Of a stretch of 64,000 nucleotides of DNA, positions 46,282 to 54,387 are shown one piece after another. How positions within the stretch are numbered: the stretch's first letter is position 1; each line of letters opens with the position of its first letter. Source of the DNA: Neobacillus mesonae (GTDB lineage Bacteria; Bacillota; Bacilli; Bacillales; Cytobacillaceae); contig NZ_JAMBNQ010000007.1 of NCBI RefSeq assembly GCF_023715155.1, positions 62,001 through 126,000 of the forward strand. Direction: 5' to 3'. The translations under genes were made by a program, and so were the position numbers. The notes under the pieces are model-generated. The model was not told where the DNA came from and made no database searches. It saw only the letters and a list, made by a program, of their open reading frames with translations.

Positions 46282-47730
46282 ATGGTAAATTATTTAAAAA
46301 ATTTAATTGGAGGACAATGGGGTGAAGCAAAAACTGAAAAATCAGAGCCAGTGTATAATCCTGCTACCGAAGAAGTCATTGCTTATGTTCCATTATCTAC
46401 AAAAGAAGATTTGAATGAGGCTGTCAAAGCAGCTGCTGAAGCATTTGAAACCTGGAAGGAAGTTGCTGTACCAAAACGTGCCCGCATCTTATTCAAGTAT
46501 CAGCAACTATTAGTTGATCATTGGGAAGAGCTGGCGACATTGATTACAAAAGAAAATGGTAAAAGTTTCACAGAGGCTTACGGTGAAGTACAGCGTGGAA
46601 TTGAATGTGTAGAATTTGCTGCCGGTGCACCTAATTTAATGATGGGTAACCAGCTTTCGTCTATTGCTACTGATCTTGAATCTGGTGTTTACCGCTATCC
46701 TATCGGAGTGATTGGGGGGATTACGCCGTTTAACTTTCCTATGATGGTTCCATGCTGGATGTTCCCTATGGCTATTGTAACTGGTAATACTTTTATACTA
46801 AAACCATCTGAACGTACCCCGCTTCTTGCTAATCGTTTAGCGGAACTTCTTGAAGAAGCAGGACTGCCTAAAGGTGTATTTAATATCGTTCATGGAGGCC
46901 ATGATGTGGTAAATGGACTCCTTGATCACGAAAATGTTGCAGCTATCTCATTTGTCGGTTCTCAACCAGTTGCGGAATATGTTTATAAAAGAGGTACACA
47001 AAACTTGAAACGAGTTCAAGCACTTGCAGGAGCGAAAAACCATTCAATCGTCCTCAAAGATGCAAATCTTGAGAATGCCACAGACCAAATTTTAAGTGCA
47101 GCCTTTGGTTCTGCAGGAGAGCGCTGCATGGCATGTTCGGTAGTTGCAGTTGAAGAGTCCATTGCTGATCAATTTATTGAAAAGCTTGTTCAAAAAGCGA
47201 ATAATATCAAAATTGGAAATGGTTTAGATGAGAATGTATTTCTTGGGCCGGTGATCCGTGAAGGCCACAAGCAACGGACACTGCAATATATTGAAACTGG
47301 GGAAAAAGAAGGGGCAAAACTAATCCGTGATGGCCGCAATGATGATGCAGCCAAGTACAATGGGTATTTTGTAGGACCTACTATCTTTGATCATGTCACC
47401 AGTGAAATGAAAATATGGCAGGATGAAATTTTTGCCCCTGTGTTATCTATCTGCCGGGTAAAAAATCTTGATGAAGCTATTAATCTAACAAATAAATCAA
47501 AATTTGCAAACGGTGCATGTATTTTTACAAATGACGGAGGCAGTGTCAGAGCATTCCGCGAAAGAATGGATGCTGGCATGCTTGGAGTTAATATTGGTGT
47601 ACCAGCTCCAATGGCGTTCTTCCCATTCTCGGGCTGGAAGGATTCATTCTATGGAGATCTTCATGCCAATGGAAAAGACGGGCTGGAGTTCTATACCCGT
47701 AAAAAAGTCATTACCACTCGATGGGTGTAG
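46282..47730 (+). CDS. mmsA: CoA-acylating methylmalonate-semialdehyde dehydrogenase (MmsA/IolA family)
   Basis: 482 aa, ATG after GTTAGGAGCG. ALDH fold with family-specific marks: [46 protein letters not shown] where ordinary ALDHs have the general-base Glu in LELGG, and [11 protein letters not shown] with the catalytic Cys. It oxidises (methyl)malonate semialdehyde to propionyl- or acetyl-CoA with loss of CO2. It would close the pathway of the preceding genes, though IolA in inositol use is another known setting. Confidence 0.92.
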   Translation: MVNYLKNLIGGQWGEAKTEKSEPVYNPATEEVIAYVPLSTKEDLNEAVKAAAEAFETWKEVAVPKRARILFKYQQLLVDHWEELATLITKENGKSFTEAYGEVQRGIECVEFAAGAPNLMMGNQLSSIATDLESGVYRYPIGVIGGITPFNFPMMVPCWMFPMAIVTGNTFILKPSERTPLLANRLAELLEEAGLPKGVFNIVHGGHDVVNGLLDHENVAAISFVGSQPVAEYVYKRGTQNLKRVQALAGAKNHSIVLKDANLENATDQILSAAFGSAGERCMACSVVAVEESIADQFIEKLVQKANNIKIGNGLDENVFLGPVIREGHKQRTLQYIETGEKEGAKLIRDGRNDDAAKYNGYFVGPTIFDHVTSEMKIWQDEIFAPVLSICRVKNLDEAINLTNKSKFANGACIFTNDGGSVRAFRERMDAGMLGVNIGVPAPMAFFPFSGWKDSFYGDLHANGKDGLEFYTRKKVITTRWV

Positions 47731-47846
47731 TGGGTAATTAAATCGTTGGGCTTTTGAGTTGCTTTAAAAGATTCCACTCTTTCAATGTAACCATTAACAG
47801 CAACTAATTTAGTTTTTCTAAACTTTTGGTCATAATAAAAACTGCA

Positions 47847-47879
47847 CATCCCATTGTTAATGTGTCTAACAATGGGATG
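47847..47879 (-). terminator. Terminator of the ykuE-like gene
   Basis: Perfect 13-bp inverted repeat CATCCCATTGTTA/TAACAATGGGATG with a 7-nt loop. On the minus strand it is followed by TGCAGTTTTTATT, so it terminates the metallophosphoesterase transcript; on the plus strand no T-run follows. Confidence 0.7.
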
Positions 47880-47911
47880 CAGTTCAGGGTGACTGGTCCT
47901 TTCATTACAAA

Positions 47912-48784
47912 TCATGCTTTTTTTAAATGAAACACCGTAATCTCCGGCCTGCACAAAAAACGTATCGGCAGGTTTGTCGTCCCAATCCCGCGGTTCACAT
48001 ACAGCGCCATTTGACTGTCCCCAACATGATAGAGCCCATCTGCATATTTTTCAGCCATTTTTTGTTTGATGATGGACCCGAAATACGGAAGCCGCACCTG
48101 GCCGCCATGGGAATGTCCGGAAAACTGGGCACTGATCGGGTACTTACAGCTCTTATCGGCAATATCGGGTTCATGGGCTAAGAACAGCACACAGGAATTC
48201 TGTGGAATGCCTTCTACTGCTTTAGCGATATTCGGAAACCCGTACATAGCATCATCGATCCCTGCAATATATAGCCGCATACCATCCGCTTCGATAAAAT
48301 CATACCTATTTTCTAACACTTCAAATTGGGACTTTTGTAAAGCGGAAACAACCCAGTTCTTTATCGACATATCATGGTTCCCAATAACGGCCCATTTTCC
48401 TCCTCGTCCTGCTTTTATTTCTTGCAGAATGGGTATGTAGCGATCTGGCTGCATATTTCCGGCCTGAATAAGATCACCAGTAAAGAAAATGATATCTGGC
48501 TGAAGGTCATTAATCATTTTTACAACAGGTTTAAATTCGTCACTATCATAGTGAAATCCCATATGAATATCGCTGAATTGGACAATCTTCCAGCCCTCAA
48601 AAGCGGCTGGAAGGTTCTTGACCTTTAAATTGATTTTCTTTATTTCATACCAAAAACGTTCAATTCTATAGGAATAGCCGCCAAGCATACTGCTTGCTGC
48701 GATGAAGCCTAAATATAATTTGGTTGATTTTTTTAAAAATGTGCGGCGGGAAATCCGTTTTGGTTCACCTTGTAGGTTGTTCAT
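47912..48784 (-). CDS. ykuE: Metallophosphoesterase with Tat signal (YkuE-like)
   Basis: 290 aa, ATG after AAAGGAGT. N-terminal twin-arginine motif SRRTFLK at 12-18 followed by a hydrophobic stretch (LYLGFIAASSMLGG), so it is probably exported folded by Tat, as YkuE is. Calcineurin-like metal motifs in order: FSDIHMGFH near 71, FFTGDLI near 101, IGNHDMS near 138, LAHEPD near 207 and SGHSHGGQV near 225. The natural substrate of this class is unclear; some hydrolyse lipid or wall phosphoesters. Confidence 0.9.
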   Translation of the reverse strand: MNNLQGEPKRISRRTFLKKSTKLYLGFIAASSMLGGYSYRIERFWYEIKKINLKVKNLPAAFEGWKIVQFSDIHMGFHYDSDEFKPVVKMINDLQPDIIFFTGDLIQAGNMQPDRYIPILQEIKAGRGGKWAVIGNHDMSIKNWVVSALQKSQFEVLENRYDFIEADGMRLYIAGIDDAMYGFPNIAKAVEGIPQNSCVLFLAHEPDIADKSCKYPISAQFSGHSHGGQVRLPYFGSIIKQKMAEKYADGLYHVGDSQMALYVNRGIGTTNLPIRFLCRPEITVFHLKKA

Positions 48785-48794
48785 AATACTCCTT

Positions 48795-48819
48795 TCAAAC
48801 AGATTTTACCTGTTTGAAT
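48795..48819. promoter_or_regulatory. Perfect 9-bp inverted repeat in the ykuE leader
   Basis: TTCAAACAG and CTGTTTGAA flank a 7-nt spacer immediately upstream of the ykuE ribosome binding site and downstream of its promoter. It could be an operator or an mRNA hairpin masking the start region. No regulator identified. Confidence 0.45.
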
Positions 48820-48840
48820 ATAAGTTCTTTTTTAAGAACA

Positions 48841-48869
48841 TTATATAAGTTCCAAAGGAATTATACAAA
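48841..48869 (-). promoter_or_regulatory. Sigma-A promoter for the ykuE-like gene
   Basis: On the minus strand TTGTAT (48869-48864), 17-nt spacer, perfect -10 TATAAT (48846-48841), about 57 bases upstream of the start codon. Confidence 0.65.
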
Positions 48870-48920
48870 TTAAAAAAAGGAATTTTTTAGGTAGGAAAAG
48901 AGCTTCAATAGCGACTTTAG

Positions 48921-48950
48921 TTATAAAAAAAGAGACCCTGCAATGGTCTC
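48921..48950 (-). terminator. Terminator of the SinI-like gene
   Basis: On the minus strand GAGACC pairs with GGTCTC over a short loop and is followed by TTTTTTT, beginning right at the stop codon of the SinI-like gene. It makes the riboswitch plus SinI-like gene a single-gene transcript. Confidence 0.75.
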
Positions 48951-49065
48951 AATTCCTATTAAGAAAGTCTCTAATTTCATCCATAGATAATCCTAAATTT
49001 TGAGCTTCCTTAATGAGTTCCACCCACTCGATATCTAGTTCTGTGTCACAATCAAGTGCAGCCAA
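48949..49065 (-). CDS. SinI-like antirepressor, 38 aa
   Basis: TTG start at 49065 behind TTAGGGGG. The product holds one SinI domain: TELDIEWVELIKEAQNLGLS at 8-27 then MDEIRDFLNRN, matching SinI's ELDQEWVELMVEAKEANIS and PEEIRKYL. In B. subtilis this helical hook binds SinR and takes it off DNA, releasing eps and matrix genes. It is shorter than SinI (57 aa) but keeps the whole interaction segment. A c-di-GMP riboswitch lies directly upstream and a terminator directly downstream. Its natural partner could be the SinR-like protein at 13596 or another SinR in the genome. Confidence 0.85.
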   Translation of the reverse strand: MAALDCDTELDIEWVELIKEAQNLGLSMDEIRDFLNRN

Positions 49066-49075
49066 AATCTAACCC

Positions 49076-49098
49076 CCTAAAATATGGACTATTTTAGG
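49076..49098 (-). promoter_or_regulatory. Hairpin overlapping aptamer end and ribosome binding site (expression platform)
   Basis: CCTAAAAT/ATTTTAGG form a perfect 8-bp stem with a 7-nt loop. Its 5' arm (minus strand) begins in the last bases of the riboswitch aptamer (TGCC-TAAAAT) and its 3' arm runs into AGGGGG, the ribosome binding site of the SinI-like gene. Ligand-bound aptamer and this stem would compete for the shared CC, so translational control, with c-di-GMP favouring an open site, is plausible. Direction is inference. Confidence 0.55.
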
Positions 49099-49175
49099 CA
49101 GCACAGCCGTCATAGTTTTTTAGACCTTAGACCTGTAGCTTTGCGTCCCCAATTTTCAAAAGGTTTGCCTTTATC
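49097..49175 (-). ncRNA. c-di-GMP-I riboswitch (GEMM-I aptamer)
   Basis: On the minus strand the hallmark pieces occur in order: AAAGGCAAACC, a GAAA tetraloop (CCTTTTGAAAATTGG), GGGACGCAAAGC, the GGTCTAAGGTC stretch and ATGACGGCTGTGCTGCC at the 3' end. This is the GEMM-I consensus including the tetraloop and its receptor. The family binds cyclic di-GMP. The only gene downstream is the SinI-like antirepressor. Confidence 0.92.
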
Positions 49176-49301
49176 TAATTAACGTAGTAAATAAGAACTA
49201 TCTTAATTGTACTATACACATAGTAAAAACCTACCAAATAAAATCCCAAAAGTTTCGACAAATTTTTCCAGATGTTTTGCCTATTCTTTTTCGATAGACA
49301 C

Positions 49302-49339
49302 AAAAAGCATTAGAATCCGTGAAGATTCTAATGCTTTTT
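49302..49339 (-). terminator. Bidirectional terminator after the DUF421 gene
   Basis: AAAAAGCATTAGAATC and GATTCTAATGCTTTTT form a perfect stem of about 16 bp around CGTGAA with A- and T-runs at both ends. It lies 9 bases after the stop of the DUF421 gene and insulates it from the riboswitch unit. Confidence 0.8.
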
Positions 49340-49347
49340 GTCGACAT

Positions 49348-50055
49348 TTATTTATACAAAAAAACTGATAATTTTTTCTGTGAGTCTACTGTGCCCAACA
49401 ATACATTCGTAACTTCCGCCTGATATGCAGACTTCAAACGATTAATGAGCTGAGCTTCTTTCATATCGATTTCCTGCAGGACAGAGCGTTGAATTTTTCC
49501 TTCCTTAATTACAATTCTTGGCAGTTCAAAAGCCCCTGGATTTGCTGGATTGGTTGCTGGAGTCATTGGTTCGTATTTTGGATCCGGGAAAATGGATATT
49601 TCTCCACCTGATTCCCATAGGGCCAATGCGACTTTATTGACGTCCTCTATTTTTTCCTTCCTTAATACAGATAACAAATAATCAATTGAAATTCGTGCCT
49701 TTTTTAATCCCTCATAAATAATTTTTCCATCCTTAATCAGTGGAAAGGGGACAGAATCTATTTTCTGCCGCAGTCTGGGGAAGCGTAAGGTTAAAAAAAT
49801 ACCGAAAATGTACATTATGACGATGACTACCGTCGAAATCAATGCCCCCTTTAACCCTATGTGAGGATCTGAAAGGGGGTGTGCGATTATATTTCCCAGC
49901 ATTAATGCCACCAAAAAATCGAGAAACCGCATTTGCGATATCGACCGCTGCCCCATTATTTTTACAGTAATAAGCAGGAAAAGGAAGGTAATAACCGACC
50001 TTATGATCCATCCCAATGCTGACAATGACTCCTGCCCTTGAAAGAAATCTACCAT
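49348..50055 (-). CDS. DUF421 membrane protein (YetF/YcaP-like)
   Basis: 235 aa. Three N-terminal membrane helices (about 13-85) with VKIMGQRSISQMRFLDFLVALMLGNIIAHPL, the DUF421 signature, then a cytoplasmic domain with PFPLIKDGKIIYEGLKKARISIDYLLSVLR. Function of the family is poorly known; several Bacillus members are linked to spores or stress. It follows the lactonase gene by 12 bases and is likely co-transcribed with it. Confidence 0.87.
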   Translation of the reverse strand: MVDFFQGQESLSALGWIIRSVITFLFLLITVKIMGQRSISQMRFLDFLVALMLGNIIAHPLSDPHIGLKGALISTVVIVIMYIFGIFLTLRFPRLRQKIDSVPFPLIKDGKIIYEGLKKARISIDYLLSVLRKEKIEDVNKVALALWESGGEISIFPDPKYEPMTPATNPANPGAFELPRIVIKEGKIQRSVLQEIDMKEAQLINRLKSAYQAEVTNVLLGTVDSQKKLSVFLYK

Positions 50056-50067
50056 CGCTGCACCCTG

Positions 50068-51117
50068 TTATATATGAAGAAATTTAACGCAAACCGGATA
50101 AGGAACCTTACTATTAGACGAAATCAAGGTGAGTCTTCCAGATTCTTGATCTCTTTTATATAGAACAAGATTTCCTGATTCCTGGTTGGAACCGACAATA
50201 AATTTTTCACTCGGATCTAAATCAAAATCCCTCGGCCAATCTCCTTCAGAAGAAACTTGTTCCACAAAGCTTAGTTCACCTGTTGCTTGATTGACACTAA
50301 AAACAGCAATACTGTTATGACCGCGGTTGCCGGCATATACAAACCGGCCATCGGAAGAAATATGAATCGCGCTGCCCTGGTTGTTCTCTTTAAAATCTTC
50401 AGGGATGGTGGAGATATACTGCTTTTCTGTAAAATGACCGTTTTCAGCATTATAATCCAGTACAATCACTTCGGAGCTGAATTCCGTCATGATATAAGCA
50501 AATTTTTCATTAGGGTGAAAAACCAGATGCCTTGGACCGCTCCCTGCTTTTAACGGAAGCAGCTTCACTTTTTCAAGTGTTGCATCCTCATTCACCTTAT
50601 ATGTAATGAGTGCATCAATTCCCAGTTCAACCACCATCAGATATTTTTCATCCGGGGTAAGTCCTGCATAATGTGAATGTGCCTTATCCTGTCTTGGATC
50701 CGGACCGCGGCCTTCATGTTTGATGGAAGAAGCTGCAGGTAAAATCGAACCGTCAGCGTTAATGCGGTGGGATTCCACTGCTCCTTTGTGGTAGTTCGCG
50801 CTGAATACATATTGGTTCTTATGATCCACACTTACATAGCATGGAGAGGCCCCTGGTGAAAGCTGGCGATTCAATTCTGTTAATTCGCCTGTCTGCCCCA
50901 AGGAAAAAGCTGCAACACCGCCATTATCACCATCTTTTACAACTGAGTAAAGATATTGATTATCCTGGCTGATGGCTAGGTAGGTAGGGTTCCCTAATTC
51001 AGCCGCTGCCTGGACATCCTCGATGTTTCCTTCATCTGTATTTAACGTAAAAGAATAAATTCCTTTACTATCACCTTTTGTATAAGTTCCGATAAACCCT
51101 TTAAATTTTTCTGACAT
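50068..51117 (-). CDS. pgl: Lactonase family protein (6-phosphogluconolactonase, YkgB/Pgl type)
   Basis: 349 aa, ATG after AGAGGGGAATC. Seven-bladed beta-propeller with repeated blades; GTYTKGDSKGIYSF at the start, PCYVSVDHKNQYVFSANYHKGAV near 95, HSHYAGLTPDEKYLMVVELGIDAL near 148, GSGPRHLVFHPNEKFAY near 188 and EGDWPRDFDLDPSEKFIV near 293 are the YbhE/YkgB signatures. Hydrolyses 6-phosphogluconolactone in the oxidative pentose phosphate route. Confidence 0.9.
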   Translation of the reverse strand: MSEKFKGFIGTYTKGDSKGIYSFTLNTDEGNIEDVQAAAELGNPTYLAISQDNQYLYSVVKDGDNGGVAAFSLGQTGELTELNRQLSPGASPCYVSVDHKNQYVFSANYHKGAVESHRINADGSILPAASSIKHEGRGPDPRQDKAHSHYAGLTPDEKYLMVVELGIDALITYKVNEDATLEKVKLLPLKAGSGPRHLVFHPNEKFAYIMTEFSSEVIVLDYNAENGHFTEKQYISTIPEDFKENNQGSAIHISSDGRFVYAGNRGHNSIAVFSVNQATGELSFVEQVSSEGDWPRDFDLDPSEKFIVGSNQESGNLVLYKRDQESGRLTLISSNSKVPYPVCVKFLHI

Positions 51118-51313
51118 CGTTTGATTCCCCTCTAAGATTGTTATCTGTTTTATTCTACCAAACTGGATGGAAATTTATAAAAAATAGGTCTTTACAAAAA
51201 GTCTTGAATTAAAAGAATTTTTATTTGCAATCTTTTTAAAGATAGGTGATATTTAATCTAGGAAAGAATATTGCTTTTGCATTTTTACATAGTTTTTTAA
51301 AAGGAGTTTGATC

Positions 51314-52018
51314 ATGGCAAATAAAAAAAACACAAAGCAAACAAAGAATTCCTCATCCAAATTTGTATTTTGGATGATTGGACTGGTAGCAGTAGGCGTA
51401 TTGGCATTAATTTTCCTCAATAATTTTTCCGACAAAAAGGAAGAAACCAAAACCCAAACATTTGATATCGATTACTCGAATCAGCCGTTCCTGGGTGATG
51501 AGAATGCGCCAGTTTCCATTATTGAATTTGGGGATTACAAATGTCCGATGTGTAAAGACTTTACTCAAAATGCCGTACCGTTTATTCAAAAAGAGCTTGT
51601 GGATACTGGAGAAGCCAAGTTTTACTTTATGAACTATTCATTTATTAATATTGATTCTAAACGTTCCGCGCAATTTGCAGAATCTGTCTATCAGGAACTT
51701 GGAAATGATACATTCTGGAAATTCCATGAAAATCTATATAAAAAGCAGCCTAATGATGCAAAGGCTGAAAAAGAGGATATTTATACCGAGCAATTCTTAA
51801 TTGACACCTTAAAAGAAGTGGCAAGTGATGCCGATGTCGATAAAGTGGTGAAAAACTTTAAAGCACAAAAATCCATGGATGCCTGGGAAAAGGATATGGA
51901 TTATGTGAAAAAATTGGGTGTAACAGGAACACCAACCATGTTTGTGAATGGAAAGATGTTTACAGGACAAACCATGGACGATTTAAAAGATATGGTAGAT
52001 AAAGCGGCAAAGGAGTAG
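51314..52018 (+). CDS. bdbD: Thiol-disulfide oxidoreductase BdbD (DsbA-like, membrane anchored)
   Basis: 234 aa from ATG 51314 (AAGGAG at 7 nt). N-terminal anchor helix (FVFWMIGLVAVGVLALIFL, about 20-38), then a thioredoxin-like domain: IEFGDYKCPMCKDF with the CPMC active site near 77-80, a helical insertion, and GVTGTPTMFVNG with the cis-Pro loop. It oxidises exported proteins, for example in competence. bdbC follows after 4 bases. Confidence 0.92.
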   Translation: MANKKNTKQTKNSSSKFVFWMIGLVAVGVLALIFLNNFSDKKEETKTQTFDIDYSNQPFLGDENAPVSIIEFGDYKCPMCKDFTQNAVPFIQKELVDTGEAKFYFMNYSFINIDSKRSAQFAESVYQELGNDTFWKFHENLYKKQPNDAKAEKEDIYTEQFLIDTLKEVASDADVDKVVKNFKAQKSMDAWEKDMDYVKKLGVTGTPTMFVNGKMFTGQTMDDLKDMVDKAAKE

Positions 52019-52022
52019 TCAT

Positions 52023-52430
52023 ATGAACAAATCTTTGCTTCTGTCTTGGATTGCGGCTATTATTGCAACGCTTGGCAGTTTGTATTTTAGTGAGGTTATG
52101 CACTTTGTTCCCTGTACATTGTGCTGGTACCAGCGGATTTTTATGTACCCGCTGGCGATTATCTTAGGAATTGCCGTTTACCGGAATGATACAGGAATCT
52201 CGAAATATGTTCTTCCAATATCGGTCATTGGTCTCCTGATCAGCGGTTATCATACATTGCTGCAAAAGATTCCGGCGATGAAACAATTTGAAATGTGTAC
52301 ATCTGGTGTGCCTTGCTCACAAGATTATCTTAACTGGTTTGGGTTTATCACCATTCCATTATTGGCGTTTGTTGCGTTTGCTATTATTACGGTTTGTATG
52401 GTAATTTTAGCCCGTAGTAATAAAGAATAA
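52023..52430 (+). CDS. bdbC: Disulfide bond formation protein BdbC (DsbB-like)
   Basis: 135 aa with four membrane helices. First redox pair in CTLCWYQRIFMYP near 31-34 and second in CTSGVPCSQDYLNW near 97-103; the Arg next to the first pair binds quinone in DsbB. It reoxidises BdbD with electrons to the quinone pool. Coupled to bdbD. Confidence 0.93.
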   Translation: MNKSLLLSWIAAIIATLGSLYFSEVMHFVPCTLCWYQRIFMYPLAIILGIAVYRNDTGISKYVLPISVIGLLISGYHTLLQKIPAMKQFEMCTSGVPCSQDYLNWFGFITIPLLAFVAFAIITVCMVILARSNKE

Positions 52431-52442
52431 ATTTGCTAGAAA

Positions 52443-52477
52443 GATATCACAGTACTAGTTACTGTGGTATTTTTTTG
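52443..52477 (+). terminator. Terminator after bdbDC
   Basis: GATATCACAGTA and TACTGTGGTAT pair with one G-T around CTAGT and are followed by seven T. Confidence 0.85.
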
Positions 52478-52566
52478 CCAAAAAAGAAGAGTACATTTTT
52501 CTCTTTCAAGAAGTTTCCAATTAGTGTAAGGTGGAATTTAGAACAAATGAAAAAGAGAGGATTGCA

Positions 52567-53877
52567 ATGAATCAATTATCAAAATCCACACAGTTCTTTG
52601 CAGGACTTCAGTGGCTGTTTTTTATGTTTGCGAATACGGTTGTTATTCCGCTGACAATTGGGGATGCCTTTGATTTATCATCCGTAGAGGTGGCCAGTGC
52701 CCTGCAAAGATCGTTTATTTATACGGGGATTGCCTGTATTCTTCAAGCTGTTTTCGGGCACAAATACCCGCTGATGGAAGGGCAGTCAGGTTTATGGTGG
52801 GGAGCCATTTTAAGTTTAAGTGCCTCTGCCTCCTCTGCAGGAATTAGTGTAGGAGAACTTGGCGGAGGGCTGGCCGTTGGAATTATTTGTTCAGGCATTT
52901 TAGTAATGATTCTAGGGGCACTTGGAATGGGGAATGTATTAAAACGTTTGTTTACCCCTGTTGTCATGAGTACCGTATTATTCCTGCTTGCCTGCCAGTT
53001 AATTTTGATTTTTACCAAAGGGATGCTGGGCCTTGCCACGAGGGATGAAATACATATACCGACCGCTTTGTTATCGATCTTCTTAATTCTTTTAACAGCC
53101 TGGTTGAACATAAAAGGACCAAGAGCGATTCGGAATTTTTCGATTCTGATTGGGATTGTGTCCGGCTGGATTATATATGTTTTATTGTTCCCGGCCCCTG
53201 CTGCAGACGAGCATGTGTCGACAAAGCTGTTTAATCTTTTTCCATGGGGAACACCAACATTCAGCCTTGGCCTGATCATTATGGCTGTCATAACGGGTTT
53301 GGTAAACACGACGAATACGATTGCCGCGGTAAAAGGAGTCGAACCAATCATAAAAACATCCACTTCAGACGGGCAATATCGTAAATCATTTGTGTTAACA
53401 GGGATTAATTCCGTAGTCTCTGGGCTATTTGGAATGGTCCCATATGCACCATATGTGTCATCATTAGGATTTTTACAATCCACCTTAATAGTTGAACGTA
53501 TGCCGATGGTCATTGGTGCAGCTATGTTTATAATCCTTGGCTTAGTTCCGCCCCTCAGCCATCTTTTTTCAACACTGCCGATCAGTGTCGGGGACGCGGT
53601 TTTATTTGTTGCCTATTTGCAGCTATTCAGCGGTGCACTTACTAATTTAGAGGGAATTCGTTTTACACAAAAAACAATCTATCGTATTGCCGCGCCAGTT
53701 TTATTAGGAATTGCCATCATGAATATTCCAGTGGAAATGTTCGGCTCCATTCCCATGCTGGTCCGTCCGCTATTAAGCAGCGGCTTGCTAATGGGGATTA
53801 TATTGGCGGTGGTTCTTGAGAATACGGTGAATTGGTCGAAACTGGAGAAGGTGGATTCGCAGAAAAAGGTGGGGTGA
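52567..53877 (+). CDS. Xanthine/uracil permease family transporter (NCS2)
   Basis: 436 aa from ATG 52567 (AGAGAGG upstream); an in-frame ATG at 52531 lacks a site. Twelve to fourteen helices; GLQWLFFMFANTVVIPLTIG, GQSGLWWGAILSLSASAS near 80, VNTTNTIAAVKGVEP near 256 and YAPYVSSLGFLQST near 300 are NCS2 features, though the QH motif of typical members is not evident. Probably imports a purine or pyrimidine base by proton symport. Substrate not assigned. Confidence 0.82.
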   Translation: MNQLSKSTQFFAGLQWLFFMFANTVVIPLTIGDAFDLSSVEVASALQRSFIYTGIACILQAVFGHKYPLMEGQSGLWWGAILSLSASASSAGISVGELGGGLAVGIICSGILVMILGALGMGNVLKRLFTPVVMSTVLFLLACQLILIFTKGMLGLATRDEIHIPTALLSIFLILLTAWLNIKGPRAIRNFSILIGIVSGWIIYVLLFPAPAADEHVSTKLFNLFPWGTPTFSLGLIIMAVITGLVNTTNTIAAVKGVEPIIKTSTSDGQYRKSFVLTGINSVVSGLFGMVPYAPYVSSLGFLQSTLIVERMPMVIGAAMFIILGLVPPLSHLFSTLPISVGDAVLFVAYLQLFSGALTNLEGIRFTQKTIYRIAAPVLLGIAIMNIPVEMFGSIPMLVRPLLSSGLLMGIILAVVLENTVNWSKLEKVDSQKKVG

Positions 53878-53895
53878 TTGGGGGAAGGCGGATTT

Positions 53896-54084
53896 GATTA
53901 GCGGATAATGGACGCCAATTAGCGGAATAACGAATGCTAATCAGCGGATATCGAGTGCAATTAGCGGATAACACGAGTCAATCAGCGGATACCGAGTGCA
54001 ATCAGCGGATTACACGTCTCAATCAGTGGATAATGACCGCCAATCAGCGGATAACAATCTGCAATTAGCAGCAAACACTCTTCA
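53896..54084. repeat. Nine degenerate tandem repeats of about 21 bp (ATYAGCGGATAA type)
   Basis: Units start ATTAGCGG or ATCAGCGG and run ATYAGCGGATAAyxxxxxGCA, lengths 20-22, from 53896 to about 54084, for example ATTAGCGGATAATGGACGCC, ATCAGCGGATATCGAGTGC and ATCAGCGGATAACAATCTGC. The last unit is decayed. They lie between a permease gene and a terminator. The unit is near two helical turns, so the core faces the same side of the DNA. No gene in any frame is credible here. Confidence 0.8.
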
Positions 54085-54121
54085 ATTGCTGCACACTACT
54101 CATTTTCTATCATATAGCCAT

Positions 54122-54158
54122 AAAAAGAGCTTCCTTGAACCGAATGGGAAGCTCTTTT
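54122..54158. terminator. Bidirectional intrinsic terminator
   Basis: AAAAAGAGCTTCC pairs with GGAAGCTCTTTT around a 12-nt loop; A- and T-runs allow use from either side. It ends the permease transcript after the repeat block. From here to 54387 I see no gene. Confidence 0.75.
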
Positions 54159-54387
54159 CATGTTACGCCTCTGAAACATTTCGTAATAAACCATCCTGTG
54201 CCTTCCTCTGCTGGAAAATATACGGGATAAAACTATCTTAGGATAAAAATTCCAATCAGCAGAGGAACATTATCGTACTAGTAATAAATCTACCATTTTT
54301 ATAGTTACCACTTTTTGGCTAATGAATAAGTATGTTACAACTGATAGCCTTGAATGTAGAGAGACGAACGAAACAGGAGGTTATCAA

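Noticed and set aside
47691-47954. 87-codon minus-strand frame after mmsA
   Set aside because: It spans the convergent gene ends and the ykuE terminator stem, and has no ribosome binding site.
52743-53513. 256-codon minus-strand frame
   Set aside because: Antisense shadow of the NCS2 permease gene; composition is typical of a reversed membrane protein.
53996-54241. 81-codon frame over the 21-bp repeats
   Set aside because: It is the repeat read in codons and runs through a terminator; no start signal.
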